A stretch of 64,000 bases of DNA, taken from Tetracladium setigerum (lineage: Eukaryota; Ascomycota; Leotiomycetes; Helotiales). Shown here piece after piece: positions 1-11,982 of this stretch (positions are counted from its first letter, which is position 1; each line of letters starts with the position of its first letter). The DNA lies in the NCBI GenBank assembly GCA_031472005.1, contig PZJY01000011.1, forward strand, positions 620,001-684,000, read 5' to 3'. The notes beneath the pieces were generated by a model that was not told where the DNA came from, ran no database searches, and worked only from the letters and a program-made list of their open reading frames with translations. Made by a program: the position numbers and the translations under genes.

Positions 1-481
1 CGCGGATATGAAATTATACGAAGAGGTAATTTCACGAGAAAGACTTATTAGACGAGGGAGGCGATCGATATAATGAGTATTGTCCAGGCAATCTCTCCCC
101 GCTTTGCAATGAAATTTTGTGATTTTTACTTATTGCTAACATTATCAATGGGACGAAAGGCAAAAGCAGTCCCTGGATGAATTCGCTCGTTGACTTTTTT
201 CGTTCTCGGTTACTTACCCCGTTTGCAGCCTCCCTTTGTAAAGTCCCTGTGCCTTTATTGGAAATCTTTGATCTTTGCTCCGCAACAATGGAAGTATTTG
301 CAATAAAGAAAGAGTGCTCAGGTCAGCCCGAGGATTTTTGAAGGCACTTTTCACATTTCACAGTGGCCTCTCGAGCACCCTATGGTGTCCGCTTAACCCA
401 ACTTCATCATTATCAAACCACCATTATCGTGAATTTCCACGAAACAATTCACGAACTATATCAACATCCAGTCAAACCAAG
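1..481. other. Upstream region of the coiled-coil gene
   Basis: No complete gene is seen here. The reading frame of the downstream protein stays open back to about 275 but has no ATG upstream of 482, only a TTG, so this part is taken as promoter and 5' leader. The first 270 bases are AT-rich with no recognisable coding signal. Confidence 0.5.
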
Positions 482-3400
482 ATGACAAAAGCAACCAGGA
501 AAAAGAACAAATCTAAAGCAGCCAAAGCCAAAGCCAAGGCCAAAGTTCCGGGCAGAGCTCCCGTAGGCCTAAGCCATGATACCTCAGCAAACCAATCCGG
601 CAACGTCAGTGACTCGGACACAACAGATGAAGATCCAACCGAAGCAGTTCCAAGTAATACAGATCTCGAAAATAAGCCCAAACCCACAGTTGAAGAAGGA
701 AGTGGAATGGGAGGTGATGGTTTGGCACTTGACACCGAACCTGAGAGTGCTGCCATCGAAGAGGATGACTGGGAGGGAGCAAGCCCAAAAACGATAGTTC
801 GCGGACCTTCAGCGCAAACCTCTCCTTTAGCTCAAACCTATTCTCCAGCGCCAATCTCTGCTCCAGTGCCAACCTCTCCTCTAGTTCAAACATCTCCTCT
901 AGCGCAAATCTCTGCTCCAGCGCCAATTTCTCCTTCAGCGCCAATATCTCCTCAAGCGCAAACCTCTCCTCCAGCTCAAACTTCTCCTCCGACACAGACC
1001 TTTAGCTCACAAGAAGGCACGGACGCATTCAAACTCCCAGATATCGACACTGAGAATGAAATAGCCACAGCTCAAGGCCTTAAAAATTCCAGGGCATCTA
1101 GGCTACCAGTCAGCAGCCAGCGTGTAGGAGCTCGAAATCAAGATACACCGTCTTCTCCTTCAGCCAGGGAGGAAAGTCCGTCCACGTTTGTTGAAATACC
1201 TTTGAGTGGTGGACCTCCAGTATCAGAGCTTTCGGTGGAAACACTTCGAATCAATCCAATCGTTGGTGGTTCTGCTGCTTCTACGCCAATTGACCGAGAA
1301 GCGAATACTAAATCCAGAGATGGCGATAGCACGGGGGGCCAGGGAAACTGGGAAACCTGGGGAGCGAGGCAGCAAACTTCGCTTGGATTTGATACACATG
1401 ACCCCCCAATGCAAGGTCCTGACGATACAATCCCAGAATATGTCGACGCCCCTCCTGTAGATACGAGACAATATGGCGGTCGATTCCCCGGCGACGACGA
1501 CGGTTACGGGGGAAGAGAAGCGACGTTCGCAGTAGCCCACGGACGCTCACGCTCACCTACTCGTGGTACTACTCCGAACCCAGCTACCATTGGAAGTGAG
1601 CCACTCGTTGTTGGGCAAGAACCCCGAATGCCACTGAGTCCACCAAGCGGTCCTATGACTGATGAAGAGATATTGAGGCTTCTTGAATATAGACCCGGAC
1701 CCGGATTTCCCACCGAACAACACAATATATATAAGGATTTGTTGATACATAGTGTAAGACTTTCATCTACCATCTATTATGTGGTTGGCGGTACTAACAT
1801 TTGAGACTAGCGATCTGAGGCACTGGTTAAATTTACCCTGTACAGCAGGGCACACTGGAAGGATGAAGGCGTTGCTCTTGGACATGCAGCATTGAGAGAA
1901 GCTGAAGCACAGGCGATGGAGGCATTGAAGAAATGGACCCTTGCACTAGACAAGCACGATGCCATGGAGAAAAGATTGGCTGAAGTTGAAAAGGAGAATC
2001 AGGATCTGAAAGCAGACTATTCGGACAAAAAGGCAGCGAGAAGGATGGTGAATAATGCTTTGATGAGTCAGGAGGAGAAGTACCGTGACCTCCAAGAGAA
2101 CTGTAAAAAGGAGAAAGAAGACGACGAAAATCAAATAACGGACCTCCAATCTGAGTTAGAGAATGCCAAGAACGAGATCAAGCGGTTGAAGTCTAACCTG
2201 CGCAAACATTGGGAATCTGCTAAGGGCAAGATCACCGAAGAAGAGTGCAACGAAAGATTTATGGATAAGGAACTTGAATATCAGCAGCGCATTGAGAATC
2301 TTGAGAAAAGAAACTCCGATTTGGAAAGCAAACAGAGCAAAGACAAAAAAGAGCAGGACGACAAATCAAAGAAACCAGGAGACGGGAACAACGAACTGAT
2401 CAAAGCAAACAAGGCTCTTCAACTTGAAATTGAGAGATTAGATAGCCTACACAAGAATGCAGTCGCCAACGCGGACGTACTCCAGAAAACATTGGATACT
2501 CTTGCTAGAGAAAAGAAACCCCGACCACCAGCAAATCTTGCGGGTTCGATTCCAATCGCTGAGTGCAAGGCGAAACACGATAAGTTGGTAAAGGCGCATA
2601 AACTTGAAGTTTCAAGATACCAACGAGATCTGCAGGCCATTGCGGATGCAATCAGCTCTATACAAGCTATTCCACAACTGCAGAAAATCCCCAAGACGGG
2701 AAATCTCCCTGAGCAGCTTCGAGAAATCCAGAACTTTGTTGAGCAGATGGCGAAAGCTGTGGAGGAAATGGTCCCAGACAAGGATTGTGAACAACGGTTG
2801 AAGGAACAAGACCAAAGTTTTGAAGAAAAGTTGAGAGAGAAGGATCGAGAATGCGAACAAAAATTGAATAACCAAGATTCTGGTCTTGAGCAGAGAATCG
2901 AGCTCGCCGACGAATATATCGACTCAATAAAGGCAGCCGTCAAAAAGGTTCAAGACCTTCCTCTAATGTCAAAAGTATCAAAGAGAGGAGACCATGCCCA
3001 GCAGATCCTCTCCATCGGGGGACAACTTGAAAAGATCTTTACACGTGCCGTAGATGTAGAAACACATCAAGCGCAAACAGAAATGCTGGAGATTGTGCTG
3101 GGACTTTTGAAGGACGTTGTGAAGAAACCAAAACTCAACGTCAATGATGATATTGATCGAGATCTGCTTCTGGATGAGCTCAGGCATTTCGCTACACTGG
3201 TCAAAAATGGAGGCCTAATCACCATGGATGAGTGCCAAGAGAACTTCTCTGCCAAAGCGACTACAACACAAGACGAAGTCAAGGAGCTGCTCGCTTCGAT
3301 CGATGCCATCTACCAATTACTAAGAGACTTAACCAAAGATGACGAGAAGTTTAAAGACACCAAGGACGCACACTTCAAACGCGAAACCATCTTACGTGAA

Positions 3401-5381
3401 ATCAAGGAACTATTCAAGGCTAAGCAGCCACGCGACAGCAATTTTGATTCTAGAAAAGCAGAAACTTTTGAGGAGATGGTCAAGATGTCCAAGAGACTCA
3501 CTATTGATGAAGAATTAAGCTCCGAGGATTTTGACAAGCAAAAAATGGCGGTCGTGAAGGGTATTGATCGCATTATATCTGGCGAATATATGCTCAAGGC
3601 GCAATGCTCCCAAGAGCACGCGAAGCTCCTAGCTGAAGTTACCTCTCTCAGGTCTAGTGTGGGATGTGTCCCGCAAGAACGGCCTGATGAGCCAGCACCC
3701 TCGGGCCAAATGAAGTGGATGCCATAAAAGCAGAGATCCAAAGGATCTTCGCTGACCACTTTACCGGAGTCCCATTTACGCAGGGTACCGTCCTGGAAGA
3801 CGTCAAAAAGATTTATAACAAAATAACAGATCTTCGTCAAGAGGGCATAAGCGATCGAGCACTCCGAGACGAAACTGACAAGGTTGCAAAGATAAATCAT
3901 GATCTGATCACTCGCGCCGAACGCGACATGCGAAGATTGAAAGCCGGCTACGTGGACCGCATCAAAAGACATGACGGCGATCCTGTTGCGGACGTTACTA
4001 CCAGTGACCACCCTCTCTTCGCGCTGCCAGATGTAGACAAGTATATTCAGGATATCGAGCGCTTGTTCTTAGATCATTCCAAAGATTTGTGGGAGGCTCG
4101 AGGACATCTTTATACTGTTATTGATGAGTTTGAATTTGGAAATATATTGGCCAAGCCGGGTTTGCCTTGGGTTGATGGAATCGATTTCATCAGTCGTGAT
4201 AATGATGTTCCTTTCAGTAAGAGCTTGAAGAAGTTTACCAATACTGTTCGTAGGAAGCTGGGATCGACTAACGTTGAGTCTGGAGGTGCTGGAGTGCAGG
4301 AGGAAAAGGAAAATATCACAAAGTCGCAGGGATCGATCGAGAAGCTCAAAGATCGCATATTTAGTCTGCAAAGATCGAAGGAGAGGCTTGAGAAACAGAA
4401 GGATGAGGATGAAGAGGACTGCAAATCAAAGCTTGCGAAGAAGGACGAGGAAGTGCGGAGATTGACGATGGAGTTGAAGAGTGCAAGGGCACCAATACCG
4501 ACGTTAAGAGCTGGTAAGGTCTCTGATAGCAAAGAAGGCTCGAGGAGAGAGAGTAACAGTTCAGAAGGGACGATGGAAACTTTGAGCGAGGATACAAATA
4601 CAGTCGAAGCAAAGCACGCCGCACGACCTCGACCCACCAAAGCAACTCCCAAGCAAGAAATGACGAGCGCGAACGACAATATCCAAACAAGCAGAACTGC
4701 TGCTCCCGATGATGGTTCTGTTAAAGATGGTAAGCTACTCTCTCTAAACCTTTTCAGAACAGAGAAAGTTCCAAGGGTGAATTTACAAACTAATATAAAT
4801 TCTCCAATTTAGAAGAAGAGGAAGCAGAAGCACAACCAAAACCAACGATCCGCAGCACCAACCGCGTCGACATCGATTTCCTCATCCACCGCACCCAACA
4901 AGGGCTTAAAACCATGACCCTCTGCCGCGCCGCCCACGGCTTCCACCCAAACGACTGCACCATCGCAATCGAATGCTCCATCCGCGCCATCAAACTCTCT
5001 GAAGGAATGCCTCTAGACCCCAAACCCAGCTCCATGACCGAGACCAACGACGAGACCAACGATCCAGCAGCAGTCCGCGACCTGTATCTCGCGCGGAGCA
5101 ACTTCTGGGCCGGTCTCGCACACTTTTACGCGGATAGGATAGAAGAATCTGAAAATTTCTTGAGGAAAGCGCACTATTTGAGGAAGCGTGGGAGGGAAAG
5201 TTATGAAGCGGACTTTTACTTGAAGTGGATGAGGCCAGGCATGAAGGTGACGGTGCCGAAGGAGAAGGAGAGGTTTGCGAAGCTTGGTGCGCAGGGGATA
5301 TTCCTGAGTACGGAACTTGTTGATAAGGACACGCTTGAGAGTGAGGAGGAGAGTGCGGTGGAGAGTACTGATGAAATGTGA
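482..5381 (+). CDS. Giant coiled-coil protein with a C-terminal helical region, unknown function
   Basis: The start is the ATG at 482 (context AAGATGAC). Exons are about 482-1753, 1811-4729 and 4813-5381. Introns 1754-1810 (GTAAGA, CTAAC branch, TAG) and 4730-4812 (GTAAGC, TAG) keep frame. A frame change near 3698-3700 is repaired by one extra C, giving about 1586 residues. The N-terminus is Lys/Ala-rich and basic. A Pro/Ser/Thr-rich block follows at about residues 110-175, built on imperfect S-P-x-A-Q-T / S-A-P-A-P-I-S units. The central ~1000 residues are Glu/Lys/Gln-rich heptad coiled coil. The last ~180 residues resemble a TPR-like helical fold (a segment with YLARSNFWAGLAHFYADR). I do not recognise a named family. 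The coiled coil suggests a scaffold or cytoskeletal role, which is inference. Two separate genes divided near 3.7 kb is a less likely alternative. Confidence 0.75.
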
Positions 5382-5813
5382 GAAATCTGTGGAGGGAAAG
5401 AGTGAGGAACAAATAATCAGGTAATGGGGAGAGAACAGGATGAAAATGATCCGAATGAATGAATGGCTTGGTAGAGCCTTAAAACGACAACTGCCCCGCT
5501 TGGAGATCAAAAAAAAGGAAGATCCATTTGCCGAATCTGCCAAATCTCAAAGGCCTAAGTCATCCCCAGTAAACGGCGAAGGTAGCTTGAATCTAGCGAG
5601 GAAGATGGTGCCTGTAATGTCCAAACATCGGCAGAGCATTTGAATATGGTGGCGAATGTAGAGTCGAAAACCGTTTTATGCACAGACTGGGTAGCTAGCT
5701 GACTGGATTTTGAATGTTCTGTATTTGTTTTCAGGGTATTTGTGTAAAGTTGTGTCTAGTCCAAATGAATGGCTTTTGCGTTCCTTTTCGAGTCTTCCTT
5801 GGATATCCGCATC
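5382..5813. other. Convergent intergenic spacer
   Basis: This is the 3' flank shared by the coiled-coil gene and the TMEM19-like gene, whose stop codons face each other. A 67-codon frame on the plus strand has no similarity that I recognise and is not called. Poly(A)/termination signals for both genes should lie here, but none can be pinned from sequence alone. Confidence 0.5.
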
Positions 5814-7056
5814 CTACACCTCAAATATACTGCTAAATGGCACCCCCCAAAAGCGACTTGCAATTCCCATGGCACCCAGACTCATGCTCAATGCCATCAA
5901 AAAATTCACCTCGTTGTTGTCCAACAGTCCCAGTCCGCCGCTCTCCACCACTCTGCTCGGCTTCTTATTCTCATCCCCCACTAAGTCATCGACCAATTTC
6001 TCATCAACACCCTGCTGATACGTCCCAACTGAATCTTTTCCTTCTCCATTCAGTAACTTCGCTTTAACTTCCACCCCCTTCTGAACATGCATACTATTCG
6101 GCCCATTTCTCGAAACCAACACTTTCTTCCCCCCTTCTCCCTCCACAATCTTTCCACTCCTCGTATCGACTACAGAAGCCTGCAGCCAGCCTCCAAGAAA
6201 ACTATCAACCACACTTCCCAACGCGCCCCAAATCGCCATTGCGAAACTAAACCTATTCCGTCCCCTGAGGTTCCATCCTGCTACCCCTTCACAGTTGGCG
6301 GCGCACAAAAGGGCACCAATGCCATTGTCGCCGCGACTATAACTAGAGAGCCGAGTAAGCCAGCCGAAAGACCGGCGGTTGTCACCCCGCCATTTGTACC
6401 AGGTGGAACGCGACGTAGGCGAAGGGAGGTTATGAGGCGCGGGGGTGATTTGGAGAGAATGCCTAGTTCGGAGGAGAAAGTGTCGGCGGCTACGCAGGCA
6501 TAGTTGGCTATTATGCCGACGATGAGAAGATCTCCAGGGTAGGAGTAGCATTCGCGTTCCGGGGAGGGGTCGTGGATGGAGCGTTGGTGGAGTTGGTAGG
6601 CGTGGAGGAGGGAGAAGATGGAGGCTACGAGGGAGTTGGCTAGGACTGTGGCGCACGTTTTAGTATTACGTTTTTACTTCCAAAAATGAGAGCATTGGGA
6701 AATCTACCTTGGACATGTGTTCGTGCTCCTTCACCACCGCTTGTGCCGGTTGATTGCATTGTCAGACGCGCCTTTACTTCGTGCTTTGTCTAATAAATCG
6801 CAACGTCTTGTCAGCACAATCCTTTTCTACGCATCCTTCCTTATGATAGATATTGAGGTAGTGTACAAACCTTCGTAACTCTCGTGCCCGCAAGGAAAAA
6901 GACAATCAGCAACATAAAAGGCAAACTCCATGGATGAACAGCATGAGCGATCGCAGTGAAAACGGCCGCAACGATTCCACCTGGCGTAAGCGATTTGTGG
7001 TGGTGGGCGCGCAACACCATAACCAGCGTTATGGGGACTGCTATAATAGCTTTCAT
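5814..7056 (-). CDS. TMEM19/DUF92-family integral membrane protein
   Basis: ATG at 7056. Exon 1 (6871-7056) encodes 62 residues including SLTPGGIVAAVFTAIAHAV and a hydrophobic segment. Intron 1 is 6790-6870. Exon 2 (6708-6789) gives the family motif KHEVKARLT then GGEGARTHVQ. Intron 2 is 6646-6707. Exon 3 continues VLANSLVASIFSLL and ends with the DUF92 signature LGSVVDSFLGG. These motifs identify the PF01940 (TMEM19) family: multi-pass membrane proteins of poorly known function, linked in some organisms to isoprenoid or phytol phosphate metabolism. Near 6284-6287 the frame is lost; one extra C in the plus-strand CCCC run restores a continuous protein of about 366 residues. A 38-nt intron (6247-6284) would also restore frame but is implausibly short and would delete residues that look conserved. 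Confidence 0.85.
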
Positions 7057-7427
7057 TTTGGAAATCTTTAAGTCGTATCGAGCTTTATTGTTTATTTAGA
7101 AGAAATTTTTAGAAGAATGGGCGAAATGCATTGTTGTGCAGAGAGTTGCAAAAGTGTGGTGAGATTTTAGGAATGGCGGGGACGTCATCTGCCAAGTCTA
7201 AGCTGCAATTATGAATCTCGTATTCGCAAAAAGTTTCGAGAAATCCCCGAGTACGAGAAATGTTTTCCGAAAAGCTCGAAAAGCTCGAAAAACGCATCTT
7301 TGTAAAAGATATCAAAAACAACCTGAACTTTTTTGCGACATGCAACAAAGACCGCATTTACCGCATCACGTGAGTTCTTGCAAGCCACATCCCTTCCCCC
7401 AAAGTAGGTAATAATTGATTCGGAAAC

Positions 7428-7448
7428 AGAAGAAGAAGAAGAAGAAGA
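7428..7448. repeat. (GAA)n microsatellite
   Basis: About seven consecutive AGA/GAA units lie in non-coding sequence upstream of the TMEM19-like gene. Confidence 0.85.
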
Positions 7449-7659
7449 GTTCGATTAGGTGCTGGCTCGCTTGCTAGATGTCGGACTCATAACACAAGAT
7501 TCTACAACCACGCTGCAGCAGGTATCTCTCTAGGTACTCACATAAAGACTACAGTCCACACTACCAATATTTACTTACCAAATAAGACTTCTAGGAAACT
7601 CTCGTACTTAGAGATCTGCGTCAAACTTCAGCCTAGTAGAAAACCCCTTTCCACGGTTG

Positions 7660-7858
7660 AGATTAGTCGAAAAGTCGAAAAGTCGAGTGAGCGAAATGCT
7701 GAAAGCCGAAAACAGTAAAAGTCGAAAAGTCGAAAAGTCGATATATAGTCGAAAAATCGAAAAGTTGAAAAAATAAAATAAAGAGTCGAAACGTTGAAAA
7801 GATGTAAAAGTCGAAAAAGTGATAGTGGTGAGACGTGTTCCTATGGAGCCACTATATT
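7660..7858 (+). repeat. Dispersed GTCGAAAA repeat, copy A
   Basis: Many imperfect copies of GTCGAAAA (variants GTTGAAAA, GTCGAAAC) occur from 7665 to 7818. They are followed by the tail GATAGTGGTGAGACGTGT (7821-7838) and GGAGCCAC. The same tail follows related arrays near 15.9 kb and 26.8 kb, so this is a family rather than a local microsatellite. Confidence 0.75.
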
Positions 7859-8178
7859 ATCGGGAATACCTCGATATCACTAGAACTAACTACCTAGAAT
7901 TTGGCCACACCGTCGCAATTTTCGGCTCGACGAACTTGTAGAGTACGGAAAGCTGAATGATCACCTCCGAAAGAACTGATTTAAAGGCCAAGTTCAGCCT
8001 CAAAGAAAGCTCAAATTTTTCATATAAAATATGTACTCAAGAATTGAAGAAAATATCACAACGCTATATACATCCATCTCCCCCCGCCGTTCAATCTTTT
8101 TTTCGATTCTCTCACGCAACCTATCTCATTCATATCTCCACCTTTTCCTTTTTTCCCCCCCAACCTCTCGCACAGTTT

Positions 8179-10785
8179 TTACACACACTGCGAATACCAC
8201 TCGTTCGAGAAGACACAGGTGCTACCAGTTTCACAGACAAATGGTCCAGGCCATCCGTTTCCACCGCACTTACCCCATTTAGTTTGGGTTGGTCCTGCGG
8301 CGCTGGAGGTTGTTGTTCTAGTTGTGGTGGTGGTGGTGGTCGAGGGGGAGGTTGTTGCTCTTGTGGTTGTGCTTGAAGTTGTGCTGGTGCGGGTTGTGGT
8401 TGTGGAGGTCTGGTGATGACGTTAGTGAAATATACTTGCGTGCAGAGGGACGATGATAACTTACTCTAGTGGTGGTAGAAAGAGTCGACGACTATGTAAA
8501 AAGCAAAATGTCAGTTCCAAATGCAAGGAAAAAGAAAAGAAGACAAGAGAACATACCCTAGTAGTGGTAGTCGAGGTTCGGCTACTCGTGCCAGCTGTGG
8601 TAGTGGTAGCCGTTCCCTTCCAGTTACCCAAGTCGCTCAACTTCAATACCGTTGGATCATTGAACACTCTCTGCTTGAAGGCCAAATCATTGTAGGTGTT
8701 CGACTCAATGAAGTCTCCACTCCAAGTAACGAAGTAAGACCAATCCGCGTGATACAACTTCAAGATATCTGGATCTGGAATGGTGCCAACTTCAGGAAGG
8801 GTGACAATCTTCTTATCTCCAACAAGCGAGATGAGTTGTTGATATTGAACAGACACTGGGCCATGGTCACCAATGGGTGGGTAGGAGTCATAGCCGACAA
8901 TATCGACCGTTGCATCACCGGGATACCATGCGGGACTGACGGAGTTCCAGACCCAAATCAAGTTGCGGAGGTTGTGGTGGACGGTCAAGCGTTGGTAGAC
9001 AATCGCCCACAAGGCCTTGCAGGCTTCTGGGCCAAAGGCACCCCACCAGAACCAACCGCCTTCGGCTTCGTGGAGAGGACGCCAGAGGACGGGAACATTG
9101 GCGGCTTGGAGACGGAGGAGTTGCACTGCGATGGCGTCGATGTCGCGGATGAGGAGGGCGTAGTTTGCACTCGTGGGAACGAGGGCCGCGGTGAGATTGA
9201 AAGTGGTGGCGTAGGTGTAGAAGCCGGACCACCATTTAACGGTGTCGTTGTTGATTAGGTTACTGTCGACTTGTTAGTTGCTATTTCACACAGTAGCCCC
9301 AGAGCTAAAATGTAGTGGTGGAAGAATGCATGAGTTAATGATAAAATCCAGGGGTGGTAACTGTAACCTCAGGCTACGCGTGCTAGTCACGTGTTCGCTT
9401 CCCCTTTCTGTGGCATGCTACTCATACTATGTATGGGACAATGATACATGTGTGAATAGGGTGGAGATGGGGAAGACCTACGTGGGAGCATTCCAATGCC
9501 ATTGAATGGAGACAATTCCGTTGCGGCCGTCCCAAGCGATGGCTTGTTCGACGGATAGAGGATTAGCGACGCCGAATTCCTGAGTATGGTTAGAAATGAT
9601 GAAATGACAGCTTAGAAGTAGAACCTACGACTCTAGATGGTGAATAATCCATTAAGTCCACTGAAAAAATTAGTTGATGTAATAATGAGGGATGGGGGGA
9701 GGGAGTGTTTACGCCCAATTATGCCAGGCGTCTTGCCGAGATTGTTCTCAATCCAAGTGACACCGGAAACCTCAGCCTGTCCAGAGATGATTGATCCTGT
9801 GCCATATAAGGACTTGAGCTTGTTGTAAAGAGCAACCGCTATTGGGAGTGGGTTAGGGATGACAAGGTTTGGTACGATTTGATGTGGAGGTGGTGCTGGA
9901 GCTGGTGAGATGTAGAGGTAATCAATCAGATACCATCCCCTAAATAGTTTGTTAGCCTTTCAAAACGAATTAGAAAGAGGAGAAAACCCACCAGTTAGTT
10001 TGGAATTGAATGGTGTTTGTTCCTGCCTTCAAGAGAACCTGTCCAGCACTAGCATTCGCCCATCGAACAGTGGCTCCAGTCATGTCTTCGAAAACAACAG
10101 CCGAAGATGAGGCACCATTGAGGACCATTGTGGTCTGCTTGTAGCCGTACGGAGCATCGTAGCGCACAACAACATTGTAAAGAGCCTGGGTGGCACTGGT
10201 GACAGTGAGAGTAAGGGTATCGGTTCCGGCATCGAAACTCTCCACATATCCAGTTCCAGAGTATCCGGCAACGGAAGTTCCAGTCAATACGCCATTGTAA
10301 ATACCATCCTCAGCCTCGACCTTAGCTCCATTTGTGACATCAACAACAGTGACTGGCTTTGGAGGGGTAGGCACAACAGTGAGGGAATCGATGTAGTAGT
10401 ATCCCCAGAAGGAATCGAGTCTGACCGTGTTGGTGCCGGCAGTCAAGGCATACGATCCGGCTTTTGCGGTGGCCCAATTGCCGGTGGTGACATTGGTGAT
10501 GGCGATGTCAGAGGTAGAGCCCCCGTTCACAGTAACTTGAGTTACTTTGTTTCCAAATTGTGCACTGTACACAATGCCAATATCGTAACTTCCGGCAGTC
10601 AATCCGGTGACGGAAAAGGTGAGAGTATCAGCAGCATCGTCCCATCCAGCTACATATCCAGTTCCAGTGAACCCAGGAACAGCAGATTCGATCGTCAAAA
10701 CACCGGCTCGAGTAGCACTCTCGGCTTCAAACACAACTGCCGAAGCAGCCCCAAAAAGGGAAAAGAGCAACGAAGAGGATCGCAT
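8179..10785 (-). CDS. Secreted modular endo-beta-1,4-mannanase: 2x CBM35, GH26, CBM1
   Basis: ATG at 10785 starts a signal peptide (MRSSSLLFSLFGAASA). Seven exons (9992-10785, 9713-9939, 9629-9660, 9482-9579, 8557-9262, 8465-8491, 8179-8409) join in frame to 704 residues. Two tandem CBM35 modules follow: VVFEAESA... and AKVEAEDG..., each ending in a typical Trp-rich strand. The GH26 domain has WRPLHEAEGGWFWWG, where the Glu after His is the expected acid/base, and TLPEVG, whose Glu is the expected nucleophile. A Thr/Ser linker then leads to a CBM1 with KWGKCGGNGWPGP and WYSQC before TAA. GH26 enzymes cleave mannan and galactomannan. CBM35 usually binds mannan, xylan or uronic acids, and CBM1 binds crystalline cellulose. 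The enzyme is predicted extracellular. A possible CreA-like site (CTGGGG, minus strand, about 10974-10979) lies upstream. Confidence 0.92.
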
Positions 10786-11982
10786 TCTGAAAAAAGCGCT
10801 CCAGAGGATCTTCACAACAGACACATCCAAAAGATATCAAAAAATCAGGATTCCTCCATCTTCTTATCTTTGTCTTTCTTAGAGTTTGGCGAGGTGATCG
10901 CATTTGTCTCGGAGCAAGTCCCATGTAAAAGGCAGAAAGGAAGTTCTGGACCGAACGCCGATTTAGCGAGCTTCCCCAGATATTAAATTCGCTTAAAAGT
11001 GGCCCCTGCCAAGGCGGTTAGTACCTGAATCTCCCGGAAGATGGGGTAGACAGGTCATGGGAACAGGAAATATAGATTGTTTATTGCGAAACAAAGCCCT
11101 GAGGCTTCGTTACTCTCTTGCAATTTGGATGCAGGTGAAATATACATCGTCAGATCAACCACTCGGCTTGAAGCTGAAGAGCAGAAATCCGGCTTTGGGA
11201 TCTTGGTCATAGATTGGAAATCATTTATATTTCACATTTGAGTCGGCGCACGCCATACGAGACATATTCATCCTCCTCCATGGAGACCTGCGGTGGCCAT
11301 TCTGAATGTTTGTAGGAAGGTCTCCTTCCGTAATACCCACTACACCGAGAACCGATTGAGCCGCCCCATAGCCTCACTCCGACGCTCTACTGACTGAGTA
11401 GATAGATCACTAAAACTTGCTCTTCCTTCGCGCCACCAGAGTCCAATCGGCTAGGTTACCGACCAACGTGAGAAGTTTGTGGAGAGATATCAACCTCTCT
11501 CCGCACAAGGCAAAGGGCTTGAATAGGCACAAAAGTACGTGTGAAGAAAGGCGAGAAAGAACATCACAGAAACCTACGGTTCTTCATGAAGTGATTGGAA
11601 TGACTCTCACGAAGTTCAGAACTGGAGATCTGGCCTATGAATACCGTCTGCTTTCTGGAATTGAGATGTCAGAAAGGTAAAGTAAAATGCACCGCGCATT
11701 CCAAAATTTGTACCCCATCCACAGAATAACGGACCTGCCAATATGCCCCCATGCGCCATAACTTAAAATGCAATGCAACCGCAAACTCATCTAAACAGAA
11801 GGTGCGCTGGAAAGTGCAAGAAGGTGAATCCAATTCGCGTGAAGAATAATGCATTCGAAGTAGAAATCACGACTTGGCCAGTTGTTTGAACTTCTCAATG
11901 ACTGCTTGAATTTGAAGGCGCATGTCCCAGAGCCGAGACCATATCCATCGATTGAGTCGCAGAAATGAATACATCCGGTCGA
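10786..11982. other. Mannanase promoter and RTF1 3' flank
   Basis: About 1.2 kb without a supportable gene. Two small opposite-strand frames (11417-11680 plus, 11669-11854 minus) show no recognisable similarity or splice structure. The part next to 10786 should contain the mannanase promoter. Confidence 0.5.

Larger units (their letters stand above)
7057..8178. other. Intergenic region with GAA microsatellite and GTCGAAAA-rich repeat
   Basis: This is the promoter side of the TMEM19-like gene plus the 3' flank of the mannanase gene. No gene is supported. It holds a (GAA) tract at about 7428-7448, TCGAAAAGC units at 7265-7295, and a dense GTCGAAAA array at 7665-7818, described separately. Confidence 0.6.

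Noticed and set aside
275..481. N-terminal extension of the coiled-coil protein
   Set aside because: The frame has no ATG before 482; the only start would be TTG.
3652..3695. 44-nt intron joining the two large frames of the coiled-coil gene
   Set aside because: The donor GTCTAG is poor and the length is below the other introns here. One missing C at 3698-3700 explains the frame change more simply and matches other sites.
5440..5643. Small plus-strand gene (67 codons)
   Set aside because: No recognisable motif and it lies in the 3' flank of two convergent genes.
7660..7830. CRISPR-like array
   Set aside because: The units are short, irregular and without spacers, and the genome is eukaryotic; it is a simple-sequence-like repeat.
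11417..11680. Small plus-strand gene (87 codons)
   Set aside because: No domain, no splice context, composition like non-coding sequence.
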